Positions 34,479 to 43,341 of a stretch of DNA of 59,440 bases are shown here, piece by piece (the stretch's first letter is position 1; each line of letters begins with the position of its first letter). A program made the position numbers and the translations under genes. Source of the DNA: Rhodospirillales bacterium. Lineage in GTDB: Bacteria > Pseudomonadota > Alphaproteobacteria > JAJFIK01. The stretch covers positions 1 through 59,440 of the forward strand of contig JAJFIK010000005.1 in assembly GCA_021775005.1 (NCBI GenBank). Reading direction: 5' to 3'. The notes beneath the pieces are model-generated. The model did not search any database. It had not been told where the DNA came from and saw only the letters and a program-made list of their open reading frames with translations.

Positions 34479-36971
34479 ATGGACATTGGGGTTTATATGC
34501 AGGACGTCGTGCTGGTCGTCTTCGGCGTGACAGCCCTATTGGGTCTTGTCAGCTTGATACTGCCACTCGCTAATCGATTGAATGTGCCCTACACGGTGGT
34601 GCTCGCCGTGGTGGGCATCGGTCTAGGCGTTGTCGCCTCCAGCGACCTCACTTTCGGCGGCCCGGCGGGCGATTTCTTGCGCGCACTTTCAGCCTTTGAG
34701 CTGTCGTCGGACGCGTTCTTTTACGTCTTCCTTCCCACACTCCTTTTCAATGCAGCGCTGCGGGTAGATGTGCGCCGTCTGATGGATGACGTTTGGCCGG
34801 TGTTCCTGCTGGCGGTGGTGGCAGTGATTGTTTGCACGGCCGTCGTTGGCTTTGCCGTCAATGCGGTTTCAGGGGTTGAACTGCTCGCCTGCCTACTCCT
34901 GGGCGCTATCGTTGCGACCACGGATTCAGCCGCTGTAGTGGCCATTTTTCGGGATATTGGCGCACCGCAGCGGCTCAATATTATTGTTGAAGGCGAAAGC
35001 CTGCTGAATGATGCCGCCGCTATTGTTATCTTCTGGCTGCTGCTCAATATGATCACAGGTGTGCAGGAGCCCACGATTGCAAGTGCTGCGTGGGCATTTT
35101 CCAAGGGGTTAATTGGCGGGCTGATTGTCGGGTTTGTCGCCGCCCGCGTATTTGTGGTGATCATCGGGGCCTTGCGCGATTTGGTGCTTGCTGAAATTAC
35201 CCTCACGCTCACCCTTGCCTATTCCGCCTTCATTGTATCGGAAGTTTATTTCGGCGTGTCTGGTGTAATCGCCGTCGTCACTGCGGCAATGGTGCTGAAC
35301 TCTGAAGGGCGCACGCGCATCTCGCCAGGGGCCTGGGGTAATTTGTTGCAAACCTGGCGGCAGCTTGATTTTTGGGGCACCTCGCTGATTTTCACCTTTG
35401 CCGCCATGCTGGCGCCGCGTGCTCTTGCAGAAATTCAGCTGAGCGATGCAAGCCTCATTGCCACAGTATTCTTCGGAACCATTTTGGCCCGCGTGATTGT
35501 GCTTTACGGCATCATGCCCATGTTCAATTTCATTGGTGTGGCCCGGCCTATTTCCAATCGTTACAACGCGGTGTTGATTTGGGGTGGCCTGCGCGGTGCC
35601 ATGACGGTTGCGTTGGCGCTGGCGGTTTCCGAAAACCCACTCCTTTCTGATGAAATTCGTCGCTTCATTTTCGTGCTCGCCGTTGGCTATGTGTTGGCCA
35701 CGCTCATTATCCAGGCACCGACCCTTCGCACGCTCATAAAACTGTTGGGCCTTAATGAGTTGTCTGAAAGCGAACGGGTGGTGCGCGATCGGGTTATGGC
35801 GCTCTCGAGAGAACGCATCCGCACTAAAGTAGGCAACGTCGCCCATGACATGGGGCTGGGCTCTGTTTTTGAGACCGGCAATGCCATGAAAGCTCAGGCA
35901 AAAAAGCCGGAGGAAGGGAGCGCCACCCTTGAAGCGAAAGATGCCCTTCGCGCCGGCTTGCTAACCATGGCAAATCGCGAGGGTGAGCTTTATCTCGACT
36001 ACTTCCAACGCGGGCTGCTGGACCGGCGAATAGCTGACATGTTGCGGGCTGAAAGCGGGCGCTTGCTTGATCGCACCAAATTGCGCGGGGCGGAAGGCTA
36101 CATATCCGCTAGTTTGCGATCCTATGCCATCAGCAGAAAATTTCGTCGTGCCCTTTGGTTGCAGCGGCGTCTGCATCTTAACGGCCCTCTTGAGCGCGCT
36201 ATCGCTGACCGGTTTGAAACGCTTCTCGTCATTGGATTTGTCATTTCTGACCTGCGTGGCATCAATGTTGATTTGATCCATCCCTTGCTTGGAGAGGAGG
36301 TCTCTGAGGCTCTGGAACGCATTCTTGCTGACCGCGAGGCAGCGACACAAAGTGCTCTTGAAGCACTGGAGTTGCAGTACCCGGCTTACGCCGACAGCTT
36401 GCGTGCGCGATATCTCGAGCGCATGGCATTGGAATATGAAGACACCGAGTACAAGGCCCAGTTTGATCAATCGATGATTTCGAGCGAAGTCTACGATGAT
36501 CTGGAGCAAAATCGCCGGGTGCGGCAGGAGGCATTGGACCGGCGGCCGTCGTTGGATTTGGGCCTTAAACTTCAGATGATGATCAAGACCGTAGAATTTT
36601 TCCGCGAGCTTGATAACAACGGCACGCGCTCATTAGTGCGGCAACTCTATCCCGAACTTGCGGTACCTGGAGAGCGCATTATCGCTGAAGGGGATCATGG
36701 TGATTGCATGTATTTCATTGCTTCTGGTGAGGTTGAAGTACAGTTGCCGCAAACCACTATTGAGCTGAAACAAGGTGATGTGTTTGGTGAAATCGCGCTG
36801 TTGACCAATGAGCCGCGCAATGCCGATGTGACAGCCAAAGGCTATGTCACTTTGCTGGTTCTACGCCGTCGCGATTTCCAGGTGCTCACCCGCACCGTCC
36901 CGCGCCTCAAGCAACACATTGAAAAAATTGCGGACCAACGTCTTGGAGCCAATGCCCAGCCCGCCATGTAG
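34479..36971 (+). CDS. CPA1 Na+/H+ antiporter with cyclic-nucleotide-binding domain
   Basis: The frame is open from 34398; ATG 34479 gives 830 residues and precedes the first membrane helix, but ATG 34440 and 34497 are alternatives. Residues 5-420 form the cation:proton antiporter domain with A-T-T-D-S-A-A-V-V-A and the transport motif G-E-S-L-L-N-D-A-A-A-I-V. A soluble helical region (430-700) follows. A cNMP-binding domain occupies about 715-810 (I-A-E-G-D-H-G-D-C-M-Y-F-I, then F-G-E-I-A-L-L-T-N-E-P-R-N-A-D-V, including the phosphate-binding E and R). It should expel Na+ under cAMP or cGMP control. Divergent from the MFS gene. Confidence 0.9.
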   Translation: MDIGVYMQDVVLVVFGVTALLGLVSLILPLANRLNVPYTVVLAVVGIGLGVVASSDLTFGGPAGDFLRALSAFELSSDAFFYVFLPTLLFNAALRVDVRRLMDDVWPVFLLAVVAVIVCTAVVGFAVNAVSGVELLACLLLGAIVATTDSAAVVAIFRDIGAPQRLNIIVEGESLLNDAAAIVIFWLLLNMITGVQEPTIASAAWAFSKGLIGGLIVGFVAARVFVVIIGALRDLVLAEITLTLTLAYSAFIVSEVYFGVSGVIAVVTAAMVLNSEGRTRISPGAWGNLLQTWRQLDFWGTSLIFTFAAMLAPRALAEIQLSDASLIATVFFGTILARVIVLYGIMPMFNFIGVARPISNRYNAVLIWGGLRGAMTVALALAVSENPLLSDEIRRFIFVLAVGYVLATLIIQAPTLRTLIKLLGLNELSESERVVRDRVMALSRERIRTKVGNVAHDMGLGSVFETGNAMKAQAKKPEEGSATLEAKDALRAGLLTMANREGELYLDYFQRGLLDRRIADMLRAESGRLLDRTKLRGAEGYISASLRSYAISRKFRRALWLQRRLHLNGPLERAIADRFETLLVIGFVISDLRGINVDLIHPLLGEEVSEALERILADREAATQSALEALELQYPAYADSLRARYLERMALEYEDTEYKAQFDQSMISSEVYDDLEQNRRVRQEALDRRPSLDLGLKLQMMIKTVEFFRELDNNGTRSLVRQLYPELAVPGERIIAEGDHGDCMYFIASGEVEVQLPQTTIELKQGDVFGEIALLTNEPRNADVTAKGYVTLLVLRRRDFQVLTRTVPRLKQHIEKIADQRLGANAQPAM

Positions 36972-36974
36972 CGC

Positions 36975-37226
36975 CTAGTCGAACCAGGCGCGCCAAAGCT
37001 CGTCAACACAAGCGCGGGTAGTCATATTGCTGGTGGAGGCGCGGCCCACCTGCCCGATGAGGCTTTCAGAGTCCGCATCGTTACGGTCAACACCGATGGC
37101 ATCGGCGGCTTGAAAGGCGCGTTCTTGCGCCAACATGCGGCAAGGCTCCGGTGAGCCATAGTAAAGGCTGAGAGCGCCGTAACCGAGTGCCCCAGCCAAG
37201 ATCAGCATGACGATTATTCGCGACAT
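36975..37226 (-). CDS. Small membrane-anchored hypothetical protein
   Basis: An 83-residue protein with an N-terminal hydrophobic segment (I-I-V-M-L-I-L-A-G-A-L-G-Y-G-A-L) that may anchor it or act as a signal, then a short acidic domain with two cysteines (C29, C73). It begins 2 nt after the stop of the lipoprotein gene, so both are cotranscribed. No family recognised. Confidence 0.65.
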   Translation of the reverse strand: MSRIIVMLILAGALGYGALSLYYGSPEPCRMLAQERAFQAADAIGVDRNDADSESLIGQVGRASTSNMTTRACVDELWRAWFD

Positions 37227-37228
37227 GA

Positions 37229-37576
37229 TCAGCGTGGCGCGCTGGGGTAATGTTCACTATCGCGCGTGAAAACGTCTTCGCGCGCCGATGCGCCTTCGGT
37301 CTCAATGCGTCCGCCGCCACATTGGTTATATCCGTCGCGCCAGCCCGTCTGATAATTGGGCTCAGTTTCGCGCGCGCCGTCTCGCCGGATGGAGTCATCA
37401 AATCCGGCGACGCGTTGGCTGGCGGTGGTGCAACCATCTGAATAGCCAGCGGTATAATTAGGATCATCAAGTGTGGTTTGATCGCGTGCAGTCTCGCAGC
37501 CGGCTAAGACCAACATTATGGCTGCCCCAAGCAGGAGTTTCGCTGCGGTGCCCAGGCCAGTTCGATTCTGTTCCAT
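37229..37576 (-). CDS. Small lipoprotein with YxxGxxDGC-type repeats
   Basis: The 115-residue protein has a signal peptide with lipobox L-A-G-C (cysteine near residue 26), so it is a lipoprotein. Two similar units follow: N-Y-T-A-G-Y-S-D-G-C-T-T-A and N-Y-Q-T-G-W-R-D-G-Y-N-Q-C. This pattern of tandem Y-x-x-G-x-x-D-G motifs suggests a small surface or periplasmic protein of unknown role. ATG 37576 was chosen over 37594 because it places the signal peptide directly at the start. Confidence 0.7.
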   Translation of the reverse strand: MEQNRTGLGTAAKLLLGAAIMLVLAGCETARDQTTLDDPNYTAGYSDGCTTASQRVAGFDDSIRRDGARETEPNYQTGWRDGYNQCGGGRIETEGASAREDVFTRDSEHYPSAPR

Positions 37577-37738
37577 TAAATTCCCCAACGCCAATTCCCA
37601 ACACCCTAGCCGCTCGAAATGCGGCTTTCGCCAATCCTAGCAAAGCCGAGGCAGCGCGTCTTCTTACGAAGGGCGCGCGGGCTCATTTTTGTGTGTTTCG
37701 TGGCAAAATCGGCGGTTTTCCAGCCTAGGGGCCGGATA

Positions 37739-38461
37739 TTAACTGCCTTTATGGGGGAAGAGGTGGGCCCGAATCCAACCCCAAAGGGAATTGCCTTGAG
37801 AAACATAGCCATAGAGCCACTCATTTTTGGCGGCGAGGTCCTCTGGGTCTGAAAACAGGTCCATGCGGGTGGTGCGCGGCACTTCCGGGTCAAGATCCTT
37901 TACCGGAACGGCAGGGGCCCCCGCCGCAATGACATTTGCCGGAATGTTGTGCGTGACCACCGACCCAGCGCCGATGATGGAATTATCGCCAATGCTGACG
38001 CCTTTGCAGACGATGGCGCTGTCGCCCACCCAGACATTTTCGCCAAGGGTGACCGGCGCAGCCTGGCCCGCTTCGTGTGTCCGATCATAGGTGCCATGCC
38101 AATCTGAATCAGTAATGTAAGCATTGCTGGCAATCATGGAGCCGCGCCCGATCTTGATGTGTTTTGATGCCGAAATGCGGACGCCAGGGGTTAGCAAACA
38201 AAAATCACCAATCTTGATTTTTGGGGGAGTGTCATCCCATTTCCACGTAGTGAGCCAAATGTGCTGCGTCTTGGTTGCGCGCATATGGACATAGTTACCA
38301 ACAGAAATGTCGCTACCGCTCACACGAATGCGCCACGGGGGTGCGATGTGACAGCCGTTACCGATATAATCGAATTGCGGGTAAAGGAAATGTTGCGCCC
38401 AGCCGCTCTCAAGTCGGTCTTGGGCCTTTATCAGCCATAAAGGGCGGTGGTCGCGGCGCAT
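37739..38461 (-). CDS. Left-handed beta-helix acyltransferase
   Basis: The 240-residue protein is built of hexapeptide repeats ([LIV]-G-x-x-x-x), for example I-K-I-G-D-F-C-L-L, I-K-I-G-R-G-S-M-I, V-T-L-G-E-N-V-W-V and V-S-I-G-D-N-S-I-I-G-A-G-S-V-V. Its ending, V-I-A-A-G-A-P-A-V-P-V-K, matches the NodL/WcaF/maltose acetyltransferase group. It should acylate a sugar or lipid hydroxyl using acyl-CoA. ATG 38461 is preferred over an upstream TTG, with A-A-A-G-G-G-A 9 nt before it. Confidence 0.9.
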   Translation of the reverse strand: MRRDHRPLWLIKAQDRLESGWAQHFLYPQFDYIGNGCHIAPPWRIRVSGSDISVGNYVHMRATKTQHIWLTTWKWDDTPPKIKIGDFCLLTPGVRISASKHIKIGRGSMIASNAYITDSDWHGTYDRTHEAGQAAPVTLGENVWVGDSAIVCKGVSIGDNSIIGAGSVVTHNIPANVIAAGAPAVPVKDLDPEVPRTTRMDLFSDPEDLAAKNEWLYGYVSQGNSLWGWIRAHLFPHKGS

Positions 38462-38766
38462 TCTCAAAGTCCCTTTGTGTTTGGCTTAAGTTTTATGTTT
38501 CACACCTCGTTAAAGCCCTGCTTCTACGCTGGCAAGTGTGGAGCGCATCTGCAGGCGGGCATAGCCCATAAATCCTGCAGGTGCTTCCCCGATAAGGGCA
38601 AACCGTCTGGAAGGGCGGGGCGCAAAACCACCGGCCCAAACTTTCATATTGAAAGCGGGCAGCGGGGTCGCCGAAGGGAGCCGAGCAGTTTCTCTGTTCC
38701 GATCGGTCATCAGCATGCAGATGACCTGCCTGCGGTGAGGATGAATGGCTTGGAGGCTCAGGAGCC
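38462..38766. other. 305-bp stretch between acyltransferase and parA-like gene
   Basis: No certain gene. A minus-strand frame of 68 codons (38510-38716, listed separately) is the only candidate. The region must contain the promoter of the acyltransferase (minus) and of the ParA-like gene (plus), but I see no clear boxes or repeats. Confidence 0.4.
38510..38716 (-). CDS. Possible 68-residue protein upstream of the acyltransferase
   Basis: An open frame from ATG 38716 to TAA 38510. The C-terminal half (R-F-A-L-I-G-E-A-P-A-G-F-M-G-Y-A-R-L) has a protein-like composition, whereas the frame upstream of the ATG is a shadow of the ParA-like gene. C-A-G-G-T is the only ribosome-site candidate, which is weak. 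It would be divergent from parA by 50 bp and precede the acyltransferase by 48 bp on the same strand. No family recognised. Confidence 0.3.
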   Translation of the reverse strand: MLMTDRNRETARLPSATPLPAFNMKVWAGGFAPRPSRRFALIGEAPAGFMGYARLQMRSTLASVEAGL

Positions 38767-39507
38767 ATGACTGTACCGATGAATGTACTTGTTTTCGCGT
38801 CGCAGAAAGGGGGGTCTGGCAAAACCACCTTATCTGGGCATATCGCTGTACAGGCTGAGCGCGCGGGGGCGGGCCCGGTTGCGCTGATTGATACGGATCC
38901 CCAAGGCTCGCTCGCCAAATGGTGGAACGTAAGGGATGCGAATGCACCAGCGTTTATGCAATGCACATTCTCAAATTTATTGCACGATATCGAGCGGGCC
39001 CGGTCTGAGGGGTTTCGGCTTGTGGTCATCGACACCCCGCCGGCGGTTACCCGCGCTATTGCCGAGGTGGTGTCTTTGTCAGACCTTGTGGTGCTGCCCA
39101 CGCGGCCAAGTCCGCACGACCTGCGCGCTGTAGGGGCGACCGTTGACATCGTCGAAAGCCGAGGCAAACCGATGGTGTTTGTGGTCAACGCCGCTACCCC
39201 TCGTGCGCGGATCACCGGCGAGGCGGCAGTCGCGCTTTCGCAGCACGGCACCGTCGCGCCGGTGACGCTTTATAACCGCACGGACTATGCCGCCAGCATG
39301 ATCGATGGGCGCACAGTGATGGAGGTCAGCCCCAACGGGCGCTCAGCGCAAGAAGTTGTTGCGCTGTGGGAATATCTTTCGGTGCGACTTGATCGCATAA
39401 CGGAGGAAAAATTAAATCCTGACCCGGCAACCGGACCGGCCGCGGTGCCGCGCATGAATGCCTTAGGCAGACCAGCCCTAGCGTTCGGCCGCCGACTGAC
39501 CGCATAA
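38767..39507 (+). CDS. ParA/MinD-family ATPase (orphan)
   Basis: The 246-residue P-loop ATPase has the deviant Walker A K-G-G-S-G-K-T-T (K14 to T21, signature lysine present), switch I D-T-D-P-Q-G-S (42-48) and Walker B-like V-V-I-D-T-P-P. Such ATPases position cargo (DNA, protein clusters, microcompartments) by dynamic binding to the nucleoid. No ParB gene or parS-like repeats are near, so it is not the chromosome partition ParA. The next gene, 16 nt downstream, encodes a protein with a DNA-binding-like end that may be its partner. G-G-A-G lies before the ATG. Confidence 0.9.
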   Translation: MTVPMNVLVFASQKGGSGKTTLSGHIAVQAERAGAGPVALIDTDPQGSLAKWWNVRDANAPAFMQCTFSNLLHDIERARSEGFRLVVIDTPPAVTRAIAEVVSLSDLVVLPTRPSPHDLRAVGATVDIVESRGKPMVFVVNAATPRARITGEAAVALSQHGTVAPVTLYNRTDYAASMIDGRTVMEVSPNGRSAQEVVALWEYLSVRLDRITEEKLNPDPATGPAAVPRMNALGRPALAFGRRLTA

Positions 39508-39523
39508 CGGAGGACGTGAGACC

Positions 39524-40024
39524 ATGCTTGCCCAAAAGAAAAATGGCCACGATTCTGCGCCGGCCGCTTTTGCATCCTTGACTGCCGGGCTGCTGGCCCG
39601 GAAAGGGGAAGCGCATCCGGCGTCTGCCCATTTGGATGGCGTGTCGCTCCACGCCAAAAGTGCCGGGGAGCTTACGCCTGTTGAAGTCCAGGTGCCGCCT
39701 GCGCCGGAGCCACACCCCGCAGCGGCTCAAGCAGAATTGGCGAAAAGTGCTGTCTCGGCGGAAGCCCACTTAGGTCGGGATGGCTGTTGCGCTTGGTCCT
39801 TGCCGCCATCTGTCATGGAACCATTGCCGCCCGGACAGCGCCATTCTGTTGGTCTGCGGGTGGATGACGAACGCTTGCGCAGGGTCAAAATTTTGGCGGC
39901 GCGGGCGGGGGCCAGTAACCAGAAGGTGATACTAGCGGCGCTGGATCATTATCTGGCGCATATGAGCGAAACCCTCGCCACCGAATGCCCCTGCCTTGCG
40001 CGAAGCATGACCGCAAAGCCCTGA
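39524..40024 (+). CDS. ParA partner candidate with disordered N-terminus and RHH-like C-terminus
   Basis: The 166-residue protein has a low-complexity Ala/Pro/His-rich N-terminal 105 residues, probably disordered, then a compact C-terminal segment H-S-V-G-L-R-V-D-D-E-R-L-R-R-V-K-I-L-A-A followed by A-S-N-Q-K-V-I-L-A-A-L-D-H-Y-L. This beta-strand plus two helices pattern resembles a ribbon-helix-helix (MetJ/Arc) fold. Its position after the ParA-like gene suggests it is the adaptor that stimulates the ATPase or binds cargo (inference). Cysteines C87, C88, C155 and C157 flank this part. Confidence 0.7.
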   Translation: MLAQKKNGHDSAPAAFASLTAGLLARKGEAHPASAHLDGVSLHAKSAGELTPVEVQVPPAPEPHPAAAQAELAKSAVSAEAHLGRDGCCAWSLPPSVMEPLPPGQRHSVGLRVDDERLRRVKILAARAGASNQKVILAALDHYLAHMSETLATECPCLARSMTAKP

Positions 40025-40232
40025 GGTCATTCCGGGCTGGTTGCCTTGCCTGCCTTGATGCTGAGCGCGGAACATGGCAAGAACCACCGATCAGTTGTGG
40101 ATCGCCTAAATGCGGACCTGAGACGGTCAAACTCGCAGTCATAGGGCAAAACGATCCAAGTTTTAAGATGTCCGGCCCCGGACGGCATATGCGCCGAATT
40201 ACAGGGGGTACCGGTGACGGGGTGGCACATCA

Positions 40233-42566
40233 ATGATTGCAATTGCGGTTCTGTCCGGCTTTGTGCTGGCCGTGTTTGCACCATTTGTGCATCGCCTGAC
40301 CAAACCCCTCAGCGGGTGGGTGCTGGCGGCATTGCCCGCTGCGATTTTCTTTTATTTTGTTCAAATGATGCCGCAGATCGCCCACGGCGAAACGGTCCGC
40401 GCGGCATGGGATTGGGTGCCAAGTTTCGGCGTCACTCTGTCGTTTTATGTGGATGGCCTGAGCCTGATATTTGCGCTGCTGATTTCCGGCATCGGTGCGT
40501 TCATCGTCGCCTATGCCGGGGGATATCTCAAAGGCCACAAAGATCACGGCCGCTTTATGGGGTTCATTCTTGCCTTCATGGGCTCAATGCTCGGACTGGT
40601 TCTGGCCGACAACCTCATCACGCTCTTCGTGTTTTGGGAGCTAACCTCGATCACATCGTTCTTGCTGATCGGCTTTAATCACGACAAGCCACGCTCACGC
40701 CGGGCGGCGATCCAGGCGCTCGTGGTTACCGGCGGGGGCGGGCTGGCCCTGCTTGGGGGCCTGTTACTTCTCGGTGTTGCGGGGGGCTCATTTGAACTGT
40801 CGGAGCTGCTGGCCAGCGGCTCTATTGCGGAAAATCCGTATTATCTGCCCATATTCCTGTTGGTCCTTGCGGGGGCATTCACAAAATCAGCGCAAGTGCC
40901 GTTTCACTTCTGGCTTCCCAATGCCATGGAAGCGCCCACGCCGGTGAGTGCCTATCTGCACTCGGCCACAATGGTGAAGGCGGGGGTCTATCTTCTGGCG
41001 CGCATGAACCCCATTTTGGGCGGCACCGATATCTGGGAGCTGGTGCTGCCTGTCTTTGGCGGCATTACGCTTTTGACGGGGACGCTATTGGGCTTGCGTC
41101 AAACCGATGTGAAACAGATTCTGGCCTACACCACCGTGGCAAGCCTTGGCCTACTGGTGATGCTCATTGGTATCGGCACAGATGTGGCGATCACCGCTGC
41201 GGTGCTTTACCTGATTTCCCATGCGCTCTTTAAGGGCGGCCTTTTTATGGTCGCGGGCTCTATCGACCACAGCACCGGCACGCGCGAGACGGTGCGCCTG
41301 TCGGGCCTCGGCAAAGTCATGCCGCTCACTGCATTGGCGGGGCTTCTGGCCGGGCTCTCCATGATGGGCATCTGGCCATTTTTTGGCTTTATCGCCAAGG
41401 AAGTTATCTATGAGGCGACCCTGCACCATGACCCGCGCATGTGGATCACCGCCGTTGCCATCATCGGCAACTCCTTGATGCTGGCTGCCGCCGCCTTGGT
41501 TGGTTTGCGGCCCTTCTTCGGCAAGTTGTTGCAAACGCCAAAAGAACCTCATGAAGGATCGCCGTCGCTTTGGCTTGGCGCTTTGACCCTTGGCGTGCTG
41601 GGCGTTGTGTTTGGAATGATGTCTCATTTCAGTGGCGAATATCTGGTGGCCCCCATGGCAAGCGCCATCGGCGGGCGGGACATTCATACGGCGTTGCACT
41701 TGTGGCCGGAGGTTTCGCTGCCCTTGGCGTTAAGCGGCGTCACAATTTTTCTCGGCTTCATTTGGTTTTGGCAAATCGATCACCTGCGCTCGCTTCTCTA
41801 TGCCGCCACGCAGCGCCTTTGGGGGCCTGACCATGGCTCAGACCAGTTCCTGGCCGCATTGGTTAGAGTCTCAAAAAATCTCACCGGATTGCTTCAGACC
41901 GGCCGCTTGAACTTCTACATCACGTTCACATTGACCATGTTGGCATTGACCCTGGGCATTCCTGTGATCGCCTACGGGTTATTGCCTACGTCAATCGTCT
42001 TGCCTGACGTAGCCCTGCACATCTATGGCGTTTTTGGGCTCACCGTCGTTGGGGCATTGGCGTTGTTGTTTGCGCGGTCTCGACTGCAAGCGATTCTTTC
42101 CATGGGCGTAACCGGATTTTCCGTAGCGTTGATTTTTCTTATTTTTGGCGCGCCGGACCTCGCCTTCACCCAGTTCATGGTTGAGACGCTTTCAGTGGTC
42201 ATTATCGCATTGGTTCTTCTTCGCTTGCCTGTTGATACCTATGACCGGCGCGACTTTCTGCCCTCGTTACGCGACGCGGGTTTAGCGATTTCCATCGGAG
42301 TGGCCTTTACATCGATCATGATGGCGATAGGGGCCGAGCCACTTGATCTGACATTGACAGAATATTTTGCCGCCAATTCCTATTTGGAAGCTCATGGGCG
42401 TAACATCGTCAATGTGATCCTGGTGGATTTCCGTGCTCTTGATACTTTAGGCGAGATTGCTGTGGTGCTTGTGGCGGGCCTTGCTGCCCTGGCCCTTATC
42501 AAAGTGCGCGATGGAATATTGACCTCACCCGATGCCAACCGCGTGACACGGGAGGATGAGGCATGA
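40233..42566 (+). CDS. mrpA: Mrp Na+/H+ antiporter subunit A
   Basis: The 777-residue subunit starts the seven-gene mrp operon. It is homologous to complex I NuoL, with about 20 membrane segments and the signature [16 protein letters not shown] (residues 242-257). The C-terminal part after residue 600 carries the MrpA-specific extra domain ([27 protein letters not shown]). It conducts protons within the secondary Mrp antiporter used for Na+ expulsion and pH homeostasis. The start has only a weak G-G-G-G-T-G-G site. The stop overlaps mrpB by 4 nt. Confidence 0.95.
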   Translation: MIAIAVLSGFVLAVFAPFVHRLTKPLSGWVLAALPAAIFFYFVQMMPQIAHGETVRAAWDWVPSFGVTLSFYVDGLSLIFALLISGIGAFIVAYAGGYLKGHKDHGRFMGFILAFMGSMLGLVLADNLITLFVFWELTSITSFLLIGFNHDKPRSRRAAIQALVVTGGGGLALLGGLLLLGVAGGSFELSELLASGSIAENPYYLPIFLLVLAGAFTKSAQVPFHFWLPNAMEAPTPVSAYLHSATMVKAGVYLLARMNPILGGTDIWELVLPVFGGITLLTGTLLGLRQTDVKQILAYTTVASLGLLVMLIGIGTDVAITAAVLYLISHALFKGGLFMVAGSIDHSTGTRETVRLSGLGKVMPLTALAGLLAGLSMMGIWPFFGFIAKEVIYEATLHHDPRMWITAVAIIGNSLMLAAAALVGLRPFFGKLLQTPKEPHEGSPSLWLGALTLGVLGVVFGMMSHFSGEYLVAPMASAIGGRDIHTALHLWPEVSLPLALSGVTIFLGFIWFWQIDHLRSLLYAATQRLWGPDHGSDQFLAALVRVSKNLTGLLQTGRLNFYITFTLTMLALTLGIPVIAYGLLPTSIVLPDVALHIYGVFGLTVVGALALLFARSRLQAILSMGVTGFSVALIFLIFGAPDLAFTQFMVETLSVVIIALVLLRLPVDTYDRRDFLPSLRDAGLAISIGVAFTSIMMAIGAEPLDLTLTEYFAANSYLEAHGRNIVNVILVDFRALDTLGEIAVVLVAGLAALALIKVRDGILTSPDANRVTREDEA

Positions 42567-42973
42567 ATTCGCTGATCCTTCGCACCGTTGTCCCCTTGCT
42601 TGTAAGCATTATGCTTGTGTTTTCGATTTTCGTATTGCTGCGCGGGCACAGCCTTCCTGGCGGCGGCTTTATTGGCGGTTTAATCGCAGCGTCCTCATTG
42701 GCGCTTTATATGATCGCGTCGGGCAGCCAGGCCGTGCGCAAGGCCTTGGTGTTACACCCGATGTCGATCGGGGGCCTTGGGCTATTGTTCGCAGTGTTCA
42801 GTGGCGTTCCGTCATATTTCTCAGATGTGCCCTATCTCACTGGCCTTTGGTATGAGCCTGAGTTTTTCCACATAAGCCTGATTGCAACGCCGGTCTTGTT
42901 TGACCTTGGCGTTTATCTTGTGGTCGTAGGTTCCATAACCGCCATCGCGTTGGCGTTAGAGGAGTGGCACTGA
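42563..42973 (+). CDS. mrpB: Mrp antiporter subunit B
   Basis: The 136-residue membrane protein has four predicted segments and the family motif [14 protein letters not shown] (residues 29-42), which identifies MnhB/MrpB. It overlaps mrpA by ATGA and its TGA overlaps the mrpC ATG (TGATG), signs of tight translational coupling in the operon. Confidence 0.95.
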   Translation: MNSLILRTVVPLLVSIMLVFSIFVLLRGHSLPGGGFIGGLIAASSLALYMIASGSQAVRKALVLHPMSIGGLGLLFAVFSGVPSYFSDVPYLTGLWYEPEFFHISLIATPVLFDLGVYLVVVGSITAIALALEEWH

Positions 42974-43341
42974 TGGAGCCGATCCTCGCCGTTGTCGTCG
43001 GAATCCTTTTTGCGATTACCGTGTTTTTGTTTTTGAGCCGGTCATACGTGCGCATTATTCTGGGCATCTTTTTGCTGTCAAATGCCACGCATCTCCTAAT
43101 CTTTACCATGGGGGGGCTGACGCTCGAAGTGCCGCCGCTTATCCCGCCGGGCGCAACTGTCCCCACCGAAGCAATTGCTAATCCACTGCCGCAGGCATTG
43201 ATCCTTACCGCCATTGTGATCAGTTTTGCGCTCTTTGCCTTCCTCTTGGTGTTGACCTACCGCGCCTATCAGGCACTCCACACTGTTGATGTGGATGAAA
43301 TGCGCGACGCCGAACCTCTGGTTGAAGAGGACGGCGCATGA
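42973..43341 (+). CDS. mrpC: Mrp antiporter subunit C
   Basis: The 122-residue NuoK homologue has three membrane segments, S-N-A-T-H-L-L-I-F near the second and L-P-Q-A-L-I-L-T-A-I-V-I-S (the conserved P-Q-A-L-x-L-T-A-I-V-I of MrpC). ATG 42973 in TGATG overlap is preferred to a GTG 9 nt upstream. Ends overlapping mrpD. Confidence 0.95.
   Translation: MEPILAVVVGILFAITVFLFLSRSYVRIILGIFLLSNATHLLIFTMGGLTLEVPPLIPPGATVPTEAIANPLPQALILTAIVISFALFAFLLVLTYRAYQALHTVDVDEMRDAEPLVEEDGA

Noticed and set aside
38493-39251. 252-codon minus-strand frame over the ParA-like gene
   Set aside because: Antisense to a gene with intact Walker motifs; no domain features.
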